A stretch of DNA of 44,070 bases from Goekera deserti (GCF_010685995.1 NZ_JAAGWK010000004.1:1-44070); one strand, 5' to 3'. Counted from the stretch's first letter, positions 17,179-25,141 are shown. Numbers and translations are program-made. The notes: generated by a model not told the origin, from the sequence alone.

Positions 17179-17802
17179 TCAGACCGCGCCGAACTGGCGG
17201 TCGCCGGCGTCCCCGAGGCCCGGGACGATGTAGGCGTTCTCGTTCAGGCCCTCGTCGATGCTGGCGGTGAACACCCGCAGCGGCACCCCGCTCTCCTCCA
17301 GCCGGCGCAGCCCCTCGGGCGCGGCGAGCGCGCAGAGCACCGTGATCGAGGTGGCGCCGCGGGAGGTGAGCAGACCGAAGCAGTGCACCAGCGATCCACC
17401 GGTGGCCAGCATCGGGTCGAGCAGGAACACGTCCCGGTCCACCAGGGTCTCGGGCAGCGAGGCCATGTAGGCCTCGGGGGAGAAGGTGACCTCGTTGCGG
17501 GCCAGGCCGACGAAGCCCATCTGCGACTCCGGCAGCATGCCGTGCGCGGTGTCGGCCATGCCGAGGCCGGCCCGCAGCACCGGCACGATCAGCGGCGGCG
17601 CGGCCAGCCGGTAGCCCGTCGTCGAGGTGACCGGGGTCTGGATGGTCGACTCGGCGAGCGCCAGGTCCCGGGTGGCCTCGTAGACCAGCATCTGGGTGAG
17701 GTCGCGCAGCGCGGCGCGGAACGCGGCGTTGCCGGTGCGTTCGTCCCGCATCGTCGACAGGCGGGCGCGGGCGAGCGGGTGGTCCACCACGGTGAGCTGC
17801 AC
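17179..17802 (-). CDS. upp: Uracil phosphoribosyltransferase
   Basis: Makes UMP from uracil and PRPP, recovering uracil released by deoA and related enzymes. 207 residues, the normal length. Seen: [17 protein letters not shown] at the N-terminus, [10 protein letters not shown] at mid-protein, the PRPP-binding [12 protein letters not shown], and the C-terminal uracil pocket [14 protein letters not shown]. The start is taken as the GTG at 17802 (VQLTVVDHP) because TACGGT ends seven bases upstream and family members begin here; an in-frame GTG 24 bases upstream is less likely. Confidence 0.96.
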   Translation of the reverse strand: MQLTVVDHPLARARLSTMRDERTGNAAFRAALRDLTQMLVYEATRDLALAESTIQTPVTSTTGYRLAAPPLIVPVLRAGLGMADTAHGMLPESQMGFVGLARNEVTFSPEAYMASLPETLVDRDVFLLDPMLATGGSLVHCFGLLTSRGATSITVLCALAAPEGLRRLEESGVPLRVFTASIDEGLNENAYIVPGLGDAGDRQFGAV

Positions 17803-17809
17803 GCGCGAC

Positions 17810-17815
17810 ACCGTA
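17810..17815 (-). promoter_or_regulatory. -10 element (TACGGT) of upp, leaderless type
   Basis: TACGGT on the minus strand ends seven bases before the GTG at 17802. Confidence 0.6.
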
Positions 17816-17820
17816 TCCGC

Positions 17821-17889
17821 CACCACCCTCCCGCCGTCATGGCCATGGAGGCGGCGCAGAAGTGGCCGTCATGGCGGGAGCGGGTGGTG
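17821..17889. repeat. Inverted pair of GATGGCC-family palindromic elements
   Basis: CACCACCC-TCCCGCC-GTCATGGCCA (17821 on) is mirrored by TGGCCGTCATGGCGGGAG and GGGTGGTG (17863-17889), leaving a 17-base loop. The arms carry the same CCCGCC-ATGGCC core as the elements at 918 and 3203. It lies between the chaA stop and the upp promoter. Confidence 0.65.
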
Positions 17890-17912
17890 CGCCCGGGTGC
17901 GGCGGCAGGGGA

Positions 17913-19013
17913 TCAGGGGGCGACGGCGAGGAAGAGGAAGGCCGCCAGCAGCACCAGGTGCACCGCGCCCTGCAGCCGGGTCGCCCGCCCGGGCACCACG
18001 GTGAGCACGCCGACGACGACGGTGACGGCGAGCAGCACCGTCTGGGTCGGGCCCAGCCCCAGCAGCAGCGGGCCGTCGAGCCAGACGGTGGCCAACGCGA
18101 TCGCGGGGATCGTGAGCCCGATGCTGGCCATCGCCGAGCCGAATGCCAGGTTGAGGCTGGTCTGCACACGGTCCCGGACCGCCGACCGGCCGGCGGAGAT
18201 GGTCTCCGGCAGCAGCACGAGCAGCGCGATGACCACGCCGACGAACGACTGCGGGGCGCCCGCCGCCGCCACCCCCGCCTCGATGGACGGCGAGAGCACC
18301 TTCGCCAGGCCGACCACCGCCACCAGCGCCACGACCAGCAGCCCCAGCGAGGTGAGCGCCGTCCGCGGCGAGGGCCGCTCGGCGTGCGCGTCGTCGCCGA
18401 GGACCTCACCGGCGGGCGTCACCGGCAGGAAGAAGTCGCGGTGCCGGACGGTCTGGGTCACCACGAACGCGCCGTACACGGCCAGCGACGCCACCGCCGC
18501 GAACGCCAACTGCGCCGGGGAGAACTCCGGTCCGGGGCGCGACGTCGTCGAGGTGGGCAGCACGAGGGTGAGCACGGCGAGGGTGGCCACGGTCGCCAGC
18601 GCCGCACCGGTGCCCTCGGCGTTGAAGGACACCAGCCCGTGCCGCAGCGCCCCGAGCAGCAGGGACAGGCCGACGATGCCGTTGCAGGTGATCATCACCG
18701 CGGCGAAGACGGTGTCCCGCGCCAGCGACGCCGTCTCCGGCCCGCCGGACACCATCAGCGTCACGATCAGCCCGACCTCGATGACGGTGACCGCGACCGC
18801 GAGCACCAGCGACCCGAACGGCTCGCCCACCCGGAGTGCCACGACCTCCGCGTGGTGCACCGCGGCGAGCACGGCACCCATGAGCACCACGCCCACCACC
18901 ACGGCCACCGGCACGGCGAGGTCGCGGCCCCAGCTCGCCGCCAGGACCACCATCGCCAGCACCGGGGCGGCGGTCGTCCAGGACGTCAGCGGGGAACCGG
19001 TCGAGATGGCCAT
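17913..19013 (-). CDS. chaA: Ca2+/H+ antiporter, ChaA/CaCA family
   Basis: Integral membrane cation/proton exchanger of 366 residues with about eleven hydrophobic segments. The two characteristic alpha repeats are visible: GEPFGSLVLAVAVTVIEVGL (about 63-82, with the ion-binding Glu) and LLPETISAGRSAVRDRVQ followed by SLNLAFGSAMASIGLTIP in the C-terminal half. It probably extrudes Ca2+ (or Na+/K+) at alkaline pH. The ATG at 19013 is chosen because the protein then begins MAISTGSP with the first membrane segment and a CAGCGT -10-like element ends seven bases upstream. It is divergent from deoC. Confidence 0.92.
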   Translation of the reverse strand: MAISTGSPLTSWTTAAPVLAMVVLAASWGRDLAVPVAVVVGVVLMGAVLAAVHHAEVVALRVGEPFGSLVLAVAVTVIEVGLIVTLMVSGGPETASLARDTVFAAVMITCNGIVGLSLLLGALRHGLVSFNAEGTGAALATVATLAVLTLVLPTSTTSRPGPEFSPAQLAFAAVASLAVYGAFVVTQTVRHRDFFLPVTPAGEVLGDDAHAERPSPRTALTSLGLLVVALVAVVGLAKVLSPSIEAGVAAAGAPQSFVGVVIALLVLLPETISAGRSAVRDRVQTSLNLAFGSAMASIGLTIPAIALATVWLDGPLLLGLGPTQTVLLAVTVVVGVLTVVPGRATRLQGAVHLVLLAAFLFLAVAP

Positions 19014-19020
19014 GCCCACC

Positions 19021-19026
19021 ACGCTG
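19021..19026 (-). promoter_or_regulatory. -10-like element (CAGCGT) of chaA
   Basis: CAGCGT on the minus strand ends seven bases before the ATG at 19013. It is a variant of the TAGCGT seen elsewhere in the window. Confidence 0.4.
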
Positions 19027-19082
19027 GCACACCCGTGCCCGGCCACGTCCGGCACCGCGGGGCGCAGGGGATGATGGCCGCC

Positions 19083-20087
19083 ATGACCCACGTGCTCGAC
19101 GCGGACGCGCTGTCCGGCGCGCCGTCCCCGACGCCGTCCGGTGACGGCCCTCCCGCCCCGTTCCGCGACGTCGTCGCCTCCGACTCCGCCTTCCGCGCCT
19201 TCCTGCACGGCCTGCCCGGCGTCGACCAGGTCGGCGCGCAGGCCCGCACGGCGGTGCTCGGCACCCGATCGATCAAGACGACGGCGAAGGCCTGGGCCAT
19301 CGACACCGCCATCTCCATGGTCGACCTGACCACGCTGGAGGGCTCGGACACCCCGGGCAAGGTGCGCTCGCTGGCCGCCAAGGCCCGGCGCCCCGACCCG
19401 GAGGACCCCACGTGCCCGCCGGTCGCCGCGGTCTGCGTCTACGGCGACCTGGCCGGGGTGGCCAGCGAGGCGCTGGCCGGCACGGGCATCCACACCGCCG
19501 CCGTCGCCACCGCCTTCCCGAGCGGGCGGGCCAGCCGGGAGGTGAAGCTGGCCGACGTCCGCGACGCGGTGGGCAACGGCGCCGACGAGATCGACATGGT
19601 CATCGACCGCGGGGCGTTCCTGGCCGGGCGCTACCTCGACGTCTACGAGGAGATCGTCGCGGTCAAGCAGGCCTGCGGGACCGCGCACCTCAAGGTCATC
19701 CTGGAGACCGGCGAGCTGGTCACCCTGGACAACGCCCGCCGCGCGTCCTGGCTGGCGATGCTGGCCGGCGGTGACTTCATCAAGACCTCCACCGGCAAGG
19801 TGTCCCCCGCGGCGACCCTGCCGGTCTGCCTGGTGATGCTGGAGGCGGTCCGCGACTTCCGCGCCACCACCGGCGTCCAGATCGGCGTCAAGCCCGCCGG
19901 CGGCATCCGCACCACCAAGGACGCCGTCAAGCACCTGGTGCTGATCAACGAGACCGTCGGCGCGGACTGGCTGTCCCCGGAGTGGTTCCGCTTCGGCGCC
20001 TCCAGCCTGCTCAACGACCTGCTCCTGCAGCGCCAGAAGCTCCGCACCGGCCACTACTCCGGCCCCGACCACGTGAGCATCGACTGA
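19083..20087 (+). CDS. deoC: Deoxyribose-phosphate aldolase
   Basis: Class I aldolase cleaving 2-deoxyribose-5-phosphate to acetaldehyde and glyceraldehyde-3-phosphate, the last step of deoxynucleoside catabolism. 334 residues, the long form with an N-terminal extension. Seen: SMVDLTTLEGSDTPGKV at about 78-94, the DFIKTSTGKV Schiff-base lysine (Lys234), IGVKPAGGIR with the second active lysine (Lys270), and VGADWLSPEWFRFGASSLL. The start is ambiguous: ATGs at 19071, 19074 and 19083 are all in frame. 19083 is chosen because a GATGAT -10-like element then ends seven bases upstream. It heads an operon with two aldehyde dehydrogenase genes. Confidence 0.95.
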   Translation: MTHVLDADALSGAPSPTPSGDGPPAPFRDVVASDSAFRAFLHGLPGVDQVGAQARTAVLGTRSIKTTAKAWAIDTAISMVDLTTLEGSDTPGKVRSLAAKARRPDPEDPTCPPVAAVCVYGDLAGVASEALAGTGIHTAAVATAFPSGRASREVKLADVRDAVGNGADEIDMVIDRGAFLAGRYLDVYEEIVAVKQACGTAHLKVILETGELVTLDNARRASWLAMLAGGDFIKTSTGKVSPAATLPVCLVMLEAVRDFRATTGVQIGVKPAGGIRTTKDAVKHLVLINETVGADWLSPEWFRFGASSLLNDLLLQRQKLRTGHYSGPDHVSID

Positions 20088-20101
20088 TGGGGACCGACTG
20101 A
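20087..20101 (+). other. Five-codon mini-frame joining deoC to the ALDH gene
   Basis: The deoC stop overlaps an ATG (TGATG at 20085-20089) that opens a frame encoding Met-Gly-Thr-Asp and ending in TGA, which itself overlaps the ALDH ATG (TGATG at 20099-20103). The block CGACTGATG occurs twice, 14 bases apart, so a small tandem duplication is the likely origin. Confidence 0.5.
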
Positions 20102-21546
20102 TGACCAGCCTGTTCGAGTACGCACCGGCCCTGGAGTCCCGCTCCATCGTCGACATCCGGCCGAGCTACGGCCTGTTCGTGGACGGCGAGTTCACCGAGG
20201 GCGGCGGCACACCGCTGAAGACGGTCGACCCGGCCACCGAGGAGGTGCTGAGCGAGGTCGCCACCGGCACCGACGCCGACGTCGACCGCGCGGTCAAGGC
20301 CGCCCGGCGCGCCTTCACCCGCACCTGGGGCCCGATGCGCCCGGCCGACCGCGGCAAGTACCTGTACCGGATCGCCCGGCTGCTGCAGGAGCGGGCCCGG
20401 GAGTTCGCCGTCCTGGAGTCCCTGGACAACGGCAAGCCGATCCGGGAGTCCCGCGACGTCGACCTGCCCCTGGCCGCGGCGCACTTCTTCTACCACGCCG
20501 GCTGGGCGGACAAGCTCGACCACGTGGGCCTGGGCAGCAGCCCCCGCCCGCGCGGGGTCGCCGGCCAGGTGATCCCGTGGAACTTCCCGATGCTGATGCT
20601 GGCGTGGAAGGTCGCCCCGGCCCTGGCGACCGGCAACACCGTCGTCCTCAAGCCGGCCGAGACGACGCCGTTGACGGCGCTGCTGTTCGCCGAGGTCTGC
20701 CAGCAGGCCGACCTGCCGCCGGGCGTGGTCAACATCGTCACCGGCGCGGGTGACACCGGCCGGGCCGTCGTCGAGCACCCGGACGTCGACAAGGTCGCGT
20801 TCACCGGCTCCACCGAGGTGGGCCGGTCGATCGCCCGCGCGGTGGCCGGCACCCGCAAGTCGGTCACCCTGGAGCTGGGCGGCAAGGCGGCGAACATCGT
20901 CTTCGACGACGCCCCGGTCGACCAGGCCGTCGAGGGCATCGTGCGCGGCATCTTCTTCAACCAGGGCCACGTGTGCTGCGCCGGTTCCCGGCTGCTGGTG
21001 CAGGAGTCGGTGCACGACGAGGTGGTCGCCTCGCTGCAGCGCCGGATCGGCACGCTGCGGGTGGGCGACCCGCTGGACAAGAACACCGACATCGGCGCGA
21101 TCAACTCCGCGGCACAGCTGGCCCGGATCACCGAGCTGACCGGCATCGGCGAGACCGAGGGCGCCACCTGCTGGCAGCCCGACGGCGTGCTGCCCGACCG
21201 GGGCTTCTGGTTCAAGCCGACCGTGTTCACCGACGTCTCCCCCGCCATGAGGATCGCCCGCGACGAGGTGTTCGGGCCGGTGCTGTCGGTGCTCACCTTC
21301 CGCACCCCCGACGAGGCCGTCGCCAAGGCGAACAACACGACCTACGGGCTGTCGGCCGGCATCTGGAGCGAGAAGGGCTCCCGGATCCTCTCCATCGCCA
21401 GCAGGCTGCGGGCCGGCGTCGTCTGGGCCAACACCTTCAACGAGTTCGACCCCACGTCGCCCTTCGGCGGCTACAAGCAGTCCGGGTACGGCCGCGAGGG
21501 TGGCCGGCACGGGCTCACCGCCTACCTGAAGGGGGCCTCCGAGTGA
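20101..21546 (+). CDS. Aldehyde dehydrogenase, catalytic part of a split ALDH16-like enzyme
   Basis: NAD(P)-dependent aldehyde dehydrogenase of 481 residues. Seen: GQVIPWNFPMLMLAWKVAPA (about 155-174), LKPAETTP, the FTGSTEVG cofactor loop (about 234-241), the general-base LELGGKAANIVF (Glu258), the nucleophile loop FFNQGHVCCAGSR (Cys292) and PFGGYKQSGYGREGG near the C-terminus. All catalytic residues are present. It lies 13 bases after deoC, whose product acetaldehyde is a plausible substrate. Its stop overlaps the next gene (GTGA), which encodes a truncated ALDH. Together the lengths (481 + 289) approximate those of bacterial ALDH16, which carries a catalytic domain and a C-terminal pseudo-ALDH domain. 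Confidence 0.93.
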   Translation: MTSLFEYAPALESRSIVDIRPSYGLFVDGEFTEGGGTPLKTVDPATEEVLSEVATGTDADVDRAVKAARRAFTRTWGPMRPADRGKYLYRIARLLQERAREFAVLESLDNGKPIRESRDVDLPLAAAHFFYHAGWADKLDHVGLGSSPRPRGVAGQVIPWNFPMLMLAWKVAPALATGNTVVLKPAETTPLTALLFAEVCQQADLPPGVVNIVTGAGDTGRAVVEHPDVDKVAFTGSTEVGRSIARAVAGTRKSVTLELGGKAANIVFDDAPVDQAVEGIVRGIFFNQGHVCCAGSRLLVQESVHDEVVASLQRRIGTLRVGDPLDKNTDIGAINSAAQLARITELTGIGETEGATCWQPDGVLPDRGFWFKPTVFTDVSPAMRIARDEVFGPVLSVLTFRTPDEAVAKANNTTYGLSAGIWSEKGSRILSIASRLRAGVVWANTFNEFDPTSPFGGYKQSGYGREGGRHGLTAYLKGASE

Positions 21547-22412
21547 GCACCGACCGGCTCGAGGTGCGCAAGACCTACAAGCTCTACCTGGGCGGGAAGT
21601 TCCCCCGCTCGGAGTCCGGTCGCACCTACCCGGTGACCGACGCCCGCGGCCGGTTCGTCGCCAACGCCGCCTGGGCCTCCCGCAAGGACGCCCGGGACGC
21701 CGTCGTCGCCGCGCGGGCCGCCGTCGCCGGCTGGTCCGGGGCCACCGCCTACAACCGCGGCCAGGTGCTCTACCGGGTGGCCGAGGTCATGGAGGGCCGC
21801 GCCGCGCAGTTCGCCGATGAGGTCGCCGCCGGTGAGGGGCTGTCCGCCGCCCGCGCCCGCGCGTCGGTGGACGCCGCGATCGACCGGTGGGTCTGGTACG
21901 CGGGCTGGACCGACAAGCTCAGCGCCGTGCTCGGCGGCACCAACCCGGTGGCCGGCCCCTACTTCGACTTCTCGATCCCGGAGCCGTCCGGGGTGGTCGC
22001 CGTGCTGGCGCCGCAGCGCTCCTCGCTGCTCGGCCTGGTCAGCGTGCTGGCCCCGGTGCTCGCCACCGGCAACACCGCCGTCGTGGTCACCAGCCACGAC
22101 CGGCCGCTCCCGGCGGTGACCCTGGGTGAGGTGCTGGCCACCTCCGACGTGCCCGGGGGCGTGGCGAACCTGCTCACCGGGGACGCCGCCGAGATCGGCC
22201 CGTGGCTGGCCGAGCACGCTGACGTCGACGGCATCGACCTGACCGGCGCACCGACCCGGCTGGCCATGGAGCTGGAGCGGTCGGCTGCGGGCACGCTGAA
22301 GCGGGTGCTCCGCGGGACGGCCGAGGAGCCGGACTGGAGCGCCGACCCCGGCCTGTCCCGGATGACACCGTTCCTGGAGACGAAGACGGTGTGGCATCCG
22401 ATCGGGTTGTGA
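21543..22412 (+). CDS. Truncated pseudo-aldehyde dehydrogenase (ALDH16 C-terminal-like domain)
   Basis: 289 residues, starting at the GTG that overlaps the preceding ALDH stop. It resembles the N-terminal cofactor-domain part of an ALDH: KTYKLYLGGKFPRSESGRTY, YNRGQVLYRVAEVMEGRA, WYAGWTDKLSAVLGG, VVAVLAPQRSSLLGLVSVL, LATGNTAVVV and LTGDAAEIGPWLAEH. It ends (ETKTVWHPIGL) with no catalytic Cys loop and no ELGGK motif. The usual PWNFP is replaced by PQRSS. It is therefore unlikely to be active alone and probably binds the upstream ALDH, as the pseudo-domain of ALDH16 does in cis. It is not an obvious pseudogene: the frame is intact and translation is coupled. Confidence 0.85.
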   Translation: MSTDRLEVRKTYKLYLGGKFPRSESGRTYPVTDARGRFVANAAWASRKDARDAVVAARAAVAGWSGATAYNRGQVLYRVAEVMEGRAAQFADEVAAGEGLSAARARASVDAAIDRWVWYAGWTDKLSAVLGGTNPVAGPYFDFSIPEPSGVVAVLAPQRSSLLGLVSVLAPVLATGNTAVVVTSHDRPLPAVTLGEVLATSDVPGGVANLLTGDAAEIGPWLAEHADVDGIDLTGAPTRLAMELERSAAGTLKRVLRGTAEEPDWSADPGLSRMTPFLETKTVWHPIGL

Positions 22413-22531
22413 GGCCTCGTCCCGGGTCCCGCCCTGAGCGTGCGAAGGGTGGGGAGGACGAGGTCCTCCCACCGGCATCCGATCGGTCTGTGACGCCCGG
22501 GGCCCGGGTAGGCGAGCCCCTCCCCCGGGCC
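22393..22531 (+). terminator. Duplicated 3' end and terminator hairpins after the ALDH pair
   Basis: GGCATCCGATCGG occurs at 22393-22405 (inside the last codons of the pseudo-ALDH) and again at 22474-22486, each followed by a TGTGA-like stretch. Between them lies GGGAGGAC-GAG-GTCCTCCC (22452-22470), and after the second copy GGCCCGGG/CCCGGGCC (22501-22531). These look like stacked terminators, with the second copy a duplicated gene end. Confidence 0.6.
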
Positions 22532-22592
22532 TCCGGTCGGCCTCGGAGGAACCGGGCAGCGGGCACACGGGGTCATCGGGCAGGATCACCCC

Positions 22593-24044
22593 GTGGCCAG
22601 GCCCAGCATCGTCCCGATCGCCCTCACCATCGACGACCGCACCGGCTACACCCTGTGGGCCCCACCCTGGGACGAGGACGGCGAGGAGTGGCAGGCCTTC
22701 CTCGGCAGCACCGCTGACGGCGTCGCCCGGGTGCACCTGTTCCCGAGCCCCGCGGCGCTGGCGGCGTTCTGCCGCACCGCCCGCGACCACGACCTCGTCG
22801 ACCACCCGGTGTGGCCGGTCGTCGTCGGCCTCGGCGCCGCCGACCTCACCCCGGACGACGACCACCGCTACGACCTGGACGCCGTCTACGACATCGCCGC
22901 GGAGAACCCGGACCGCTGGGCCGTGGAAGAGCTGGCGGCCACGCTGGACATCGTCGGCCGGCTCGCCGAGTGCCTCGACGTCGAGGACGACGAGGACGAC
23001 GAGGACGACCCCGCCCCGCGCACTGCCGCGGCCGCCCCGGCCGCCGACGCCGACGCCGACGCCGCACCTGTCGAGGACGACGACGAGGACGAGGACGACG
23101 GCGAGTTCGAGGCGCTCGCGGAGCTGATGTCCCGGCCCGAGACCGCGCTGCTGTCCCTTGGGATCGAGGCGTTCCTGGGCCGTGCCGGCGAGGAGGCCTG
23201 GATCCGCCTGGGCACGGCGCTGGACGAGCTGTGGGAGGACGTGCTCGAGGAGCTGTCGGACCACCTGGACCTGACCGACGCCGCCGGCGTCGAGCTCGGC
23301 GCCTACCCGTCGGCCGCCGAGGAGGCCGAGCGGGACGACGACCCCGAGGAGCTGGACGACGAGGACGACGACGCCCCGTCCGCCGTCAGTGCCCCGGCAG
23401 CCACCCGACCGCCCACGAGCGCACCCGCCGCGGTCGCCGGCGGGCTGGGCAGCGGCAGCCGGGTGACCGCGACGACCGCCGAGGTGTCCGCGGCCGCCGA
23501 GTTCTGGGAGGGCGTCGGGATCCTGCCCGTGGAGGTCGTCGTCCCCGAGGGGGCCGGGCTCACGCTGCGCTGCTACGTCGACGACGAGGCGCGGTTCCTC
23601 GGCCGGGACGGCGAGGTGTTCCTCTTCGCCACACCGGAGGACCTGTCCCGCTTCGTGGACGGCGACGAGCAGCACGACCTCTCCGACATCGCCTCGTGGG
23701 TGGAGGTCGTGGCCACCGACGCCCGCCCGCTGCCCGCCGACCAGGACCGCTACGACCTGGTCGGTTTCGGCGACGTGCTGCAGGAGGTGGCCGACGGCGC
23801 TGCCGGGCTGGTGCCCCTGGAGGCGTTGCTGCAGCCGGTCGAGGGCGTCCGCGACCTCGCCGAGTACGCCGGCCTGGACCGCGTCGAGCCGCTGCTGGCG
23901 CCCAGCACGCCGCTGGGGCAGGCCCTGACCCGCGCCGAGCAGAGCCCGCAGGCCACGCTCACCGCCGCGGACGCCGCCGTCCTCGCGCCGGCGTGGCGGA
24001 CGCTGACCACCGAGGTCGGCAGCGCGCTGGTCTTCCGCGACTAG
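22593..24044 (+). CDS. Acidic protein of unknown function with two similar domains and acidic linkers
   Basis: I do not recognise this 483-residue protein. It is strongly acidic and probably cytoplasmic: no signal peptide or membrane segment. Residues about 18-130 and 323-430 look like diverged copies of one domain. Compare RVHLFPSPAALAAF with EVFLFATPEDLSRF, each followed by WPVV or WVEVV, and then HRYDLDAVYDI with DRYDLVGFGDV. The linker has runs of Asp/Glu (130-180, 255-275), an Ala/Pro/Thr-rich stretch, and a helical segment (EAWIRLGTALDELWEDVLEE) at about 205-225. The GTG start follows a CAGGAT -10-like element by six bases. It stands alone between the ALDH terminators and the iron-box gene. 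Confidence 0.7.
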   Translation: MARPSIVPIALTIDDRTGYTLWAPPWDEDGEEWQAFLGSTADGVARVHLFPSPAALAAFCRTARDHDLVDHPVWPVVVGLGAADLTPDDDHRYDLDAVYDIAAENPDRWAVEELAATLDIVGRLAECLDVEDDEDDEDDPAPRTAAAAPAADADADAAPVEDDDEDEDDGEFEALAELMSRPETALLSLGIEAFLGRAGEEAWIRLGTALDELWEDVLEELSDHLDLTDAAGVELGAYPSAAEEAERDDDPEELDDEDDDAPSAVSAPAATRPPTSAPAAVAGGLGSGSRVTATTAEVSAAAEFWEGVGILPVEVVVPEGAGLTLRCYVDDEARFLGRDGEVFLFATPEDLSRFVDGDEQHDLSDIASWVEVVATDARPLPADQDRYDLVGFGDVLQEVADGAAGLVPLEALLQPVEGVRDLAEYAGLDRVEPLLAPSTPLGQALTRAEQSPQATLTAADAAVLAPAWRTLTTEVGSALVFRD

Positions 24045-24084
24045 GCGCGACCGCCCCGGTCGCCGACAGCACGCCGGGGTGTTC

Positions 24085-24103
24085 TTAGGACAGGCTAGCC
24101 TGA
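24085..24103 (+). promoter_or_regulatory. IdeR/DtxR-type iron box
   Basis: TTAGGACAGGCTAGCCTGA agrees with the actinobacterial IdeR/DtxR consensus TTAGGTTAGGCTAACCTAA at 15 of 19 positions, including both AGG/CCT half-site cores. It lies 37-55 bases before the GTG of the siderophore-binding protein, so iron-replete cells should repress that gene. Confidence 0.85.
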
Positions 24104-24139
24104 GCGCCCGTCCTGCCCTGCTGTCGAGGAGTCCGCCCC

Positions 24140-25141
24140 GTGCACCGCTCGTCCCGTCTCACCGCCCGTCTCGCCGTCGTCGGCGCCCTCGTCGCGGGGC
24201 TGACCGCCTGCGGCGGATCGGACGACACGGCACCGGCCGCCGGCTCGTCCTCGTCGGGTGCGTTCCCGGTCAGCATCGACACGAAGTTCGGCACCACGGA
24301 GATCCCGGCCGAGCCCGAGCGCGTGGTCACCGTCGGCTTCAACGACCAGGACTTCGTGCTCGCGCTCGGCGTGACCCCGGTCGGCGAGCGGGAGAACCTC
24401 GGCGACTACGACGCCACCGCCCGCCCCTGGGCCCAGGACCTGCTGCCGGCGGAGGAGATCCCGACCGTCGGCGCCGAGGAGATCGACCTGGAGGCCGTCG
24501 CCGCGCTGCAGCCCGACCTGATCGTCGGCGTCTACTCCTTCATCGACCGGGCCACCTACTACCAGCTGGCGAAGATCGCCCCGACGCTCGCGCAGACCGG
24601 CGAGCACCCCGACGGCGCCACCCCCTGGCAGGAGCAGACGCTGCTGACCGGCCAGGCGCTGGGCCGGGAGGACGAGGCGCAGGCGCTGGTCGACGACGTC
24701 GAGGGCCGCTTCGCGCAGGCGGTCGCCGACAACCCCGGCTTCACCGGCAGCTCGATGGCCGTGGACCTGACCGGGGTGGGCTCCGGGCACTACCTGCTGG
24801 GTGCCGACGACCTGCGCACCCAGTTCTTCGCCGACCTCGGCTTCACCGTGCCCGACGCCAGCACCGACGTCAGCCCGGAGCGGCTGGACCTGCTGGAGGC
24901 CGACGTGCTCGCCGTGAACGGCTACGACCACGCCGACGCCGACGCCGACGCGCTGTTCTCCGCCCTCGACGTCGTGACGCAGCGCCGCACCGTGCTGCTC
25001 GGCGGCTACGCCGGTGACGTGTCCGCCGCGCTCGGCTTCGGCAGCCCGCTGTCGCTGCCGTTCCTGCTGGACCGGGTCGTGCCCGCCCTGGCCGCCGCCG
25101 CCGACGGCGACCCGGCCACCCCCGTGCCCGCCCTCACCTGA
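24140..25141 (+). CDS. Iron-siderophore ABC transporter substrate-binding lipoprotein
   Basis: Surface lipoprotein of the FepB/FecB class that captures ferric siderophores and hands them to an ABC permease. 333 residues. Signal MHRSSRLTARLAVVGALVAG with lipobox GLTAC (Cys about 24) and a Ser/Gly linker. The periplasmic-binding-protein domain follows: GTTEIPAEPERVVTVGFNDQ, IDLEAVAALQPDLIVG, YYQLAKIAPTL and LLEADVLAVNG. An IdeR-like box lies just upstream. No permease or ATPase for it lies in the window, so it must use a transporter encoded elsewhere. The GTG start follows CGAGGAG at about ten bases. Confidence 0.93.
   Translation: MHRSSRLTARLAVVGALVAGLTACGGSDDTAPAAGSSSSGAFPVSIDTKFGTTEIPAEPERVVTVGFNDQDFVLALGVTPVGERENLGDYDATARPWAQDLLPAEEIPTVGAEEIDLEAVAALQPDLIVGVYSFIDRATYYQLAKIAPTLAQTGEHPDGATPWQEQTLLTGQALGREDEAQALVDDVEGRFAQAVADNPGFTGSSMAVDLTGVGSGHYLLGADDLRTQFFADLGFTVPDASTDVSPERLDLLEADVLAVNGYDHADADADALFSALDVVTQRRTVLLGGYAGDVSAALGFGSPLSLPFLLDRVVPALAAAADGDPATPVPALT

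Noticed and set aside
17862-19082. A long N-terminal extension of deoC
   Set aside because: The extension is antisense to chaA and has no family similarity. A -10-like element and the deoC family N-terminus place the start at 19083 or slightly earlier.
21543-22412. Pseudogene fragment
   Set aside because: The short ALDH has an intact frame, a coupled start, normal codon use and a length matching the ALDH16 pseudo-domain, so a functional truncated subunit is likelier than decay.
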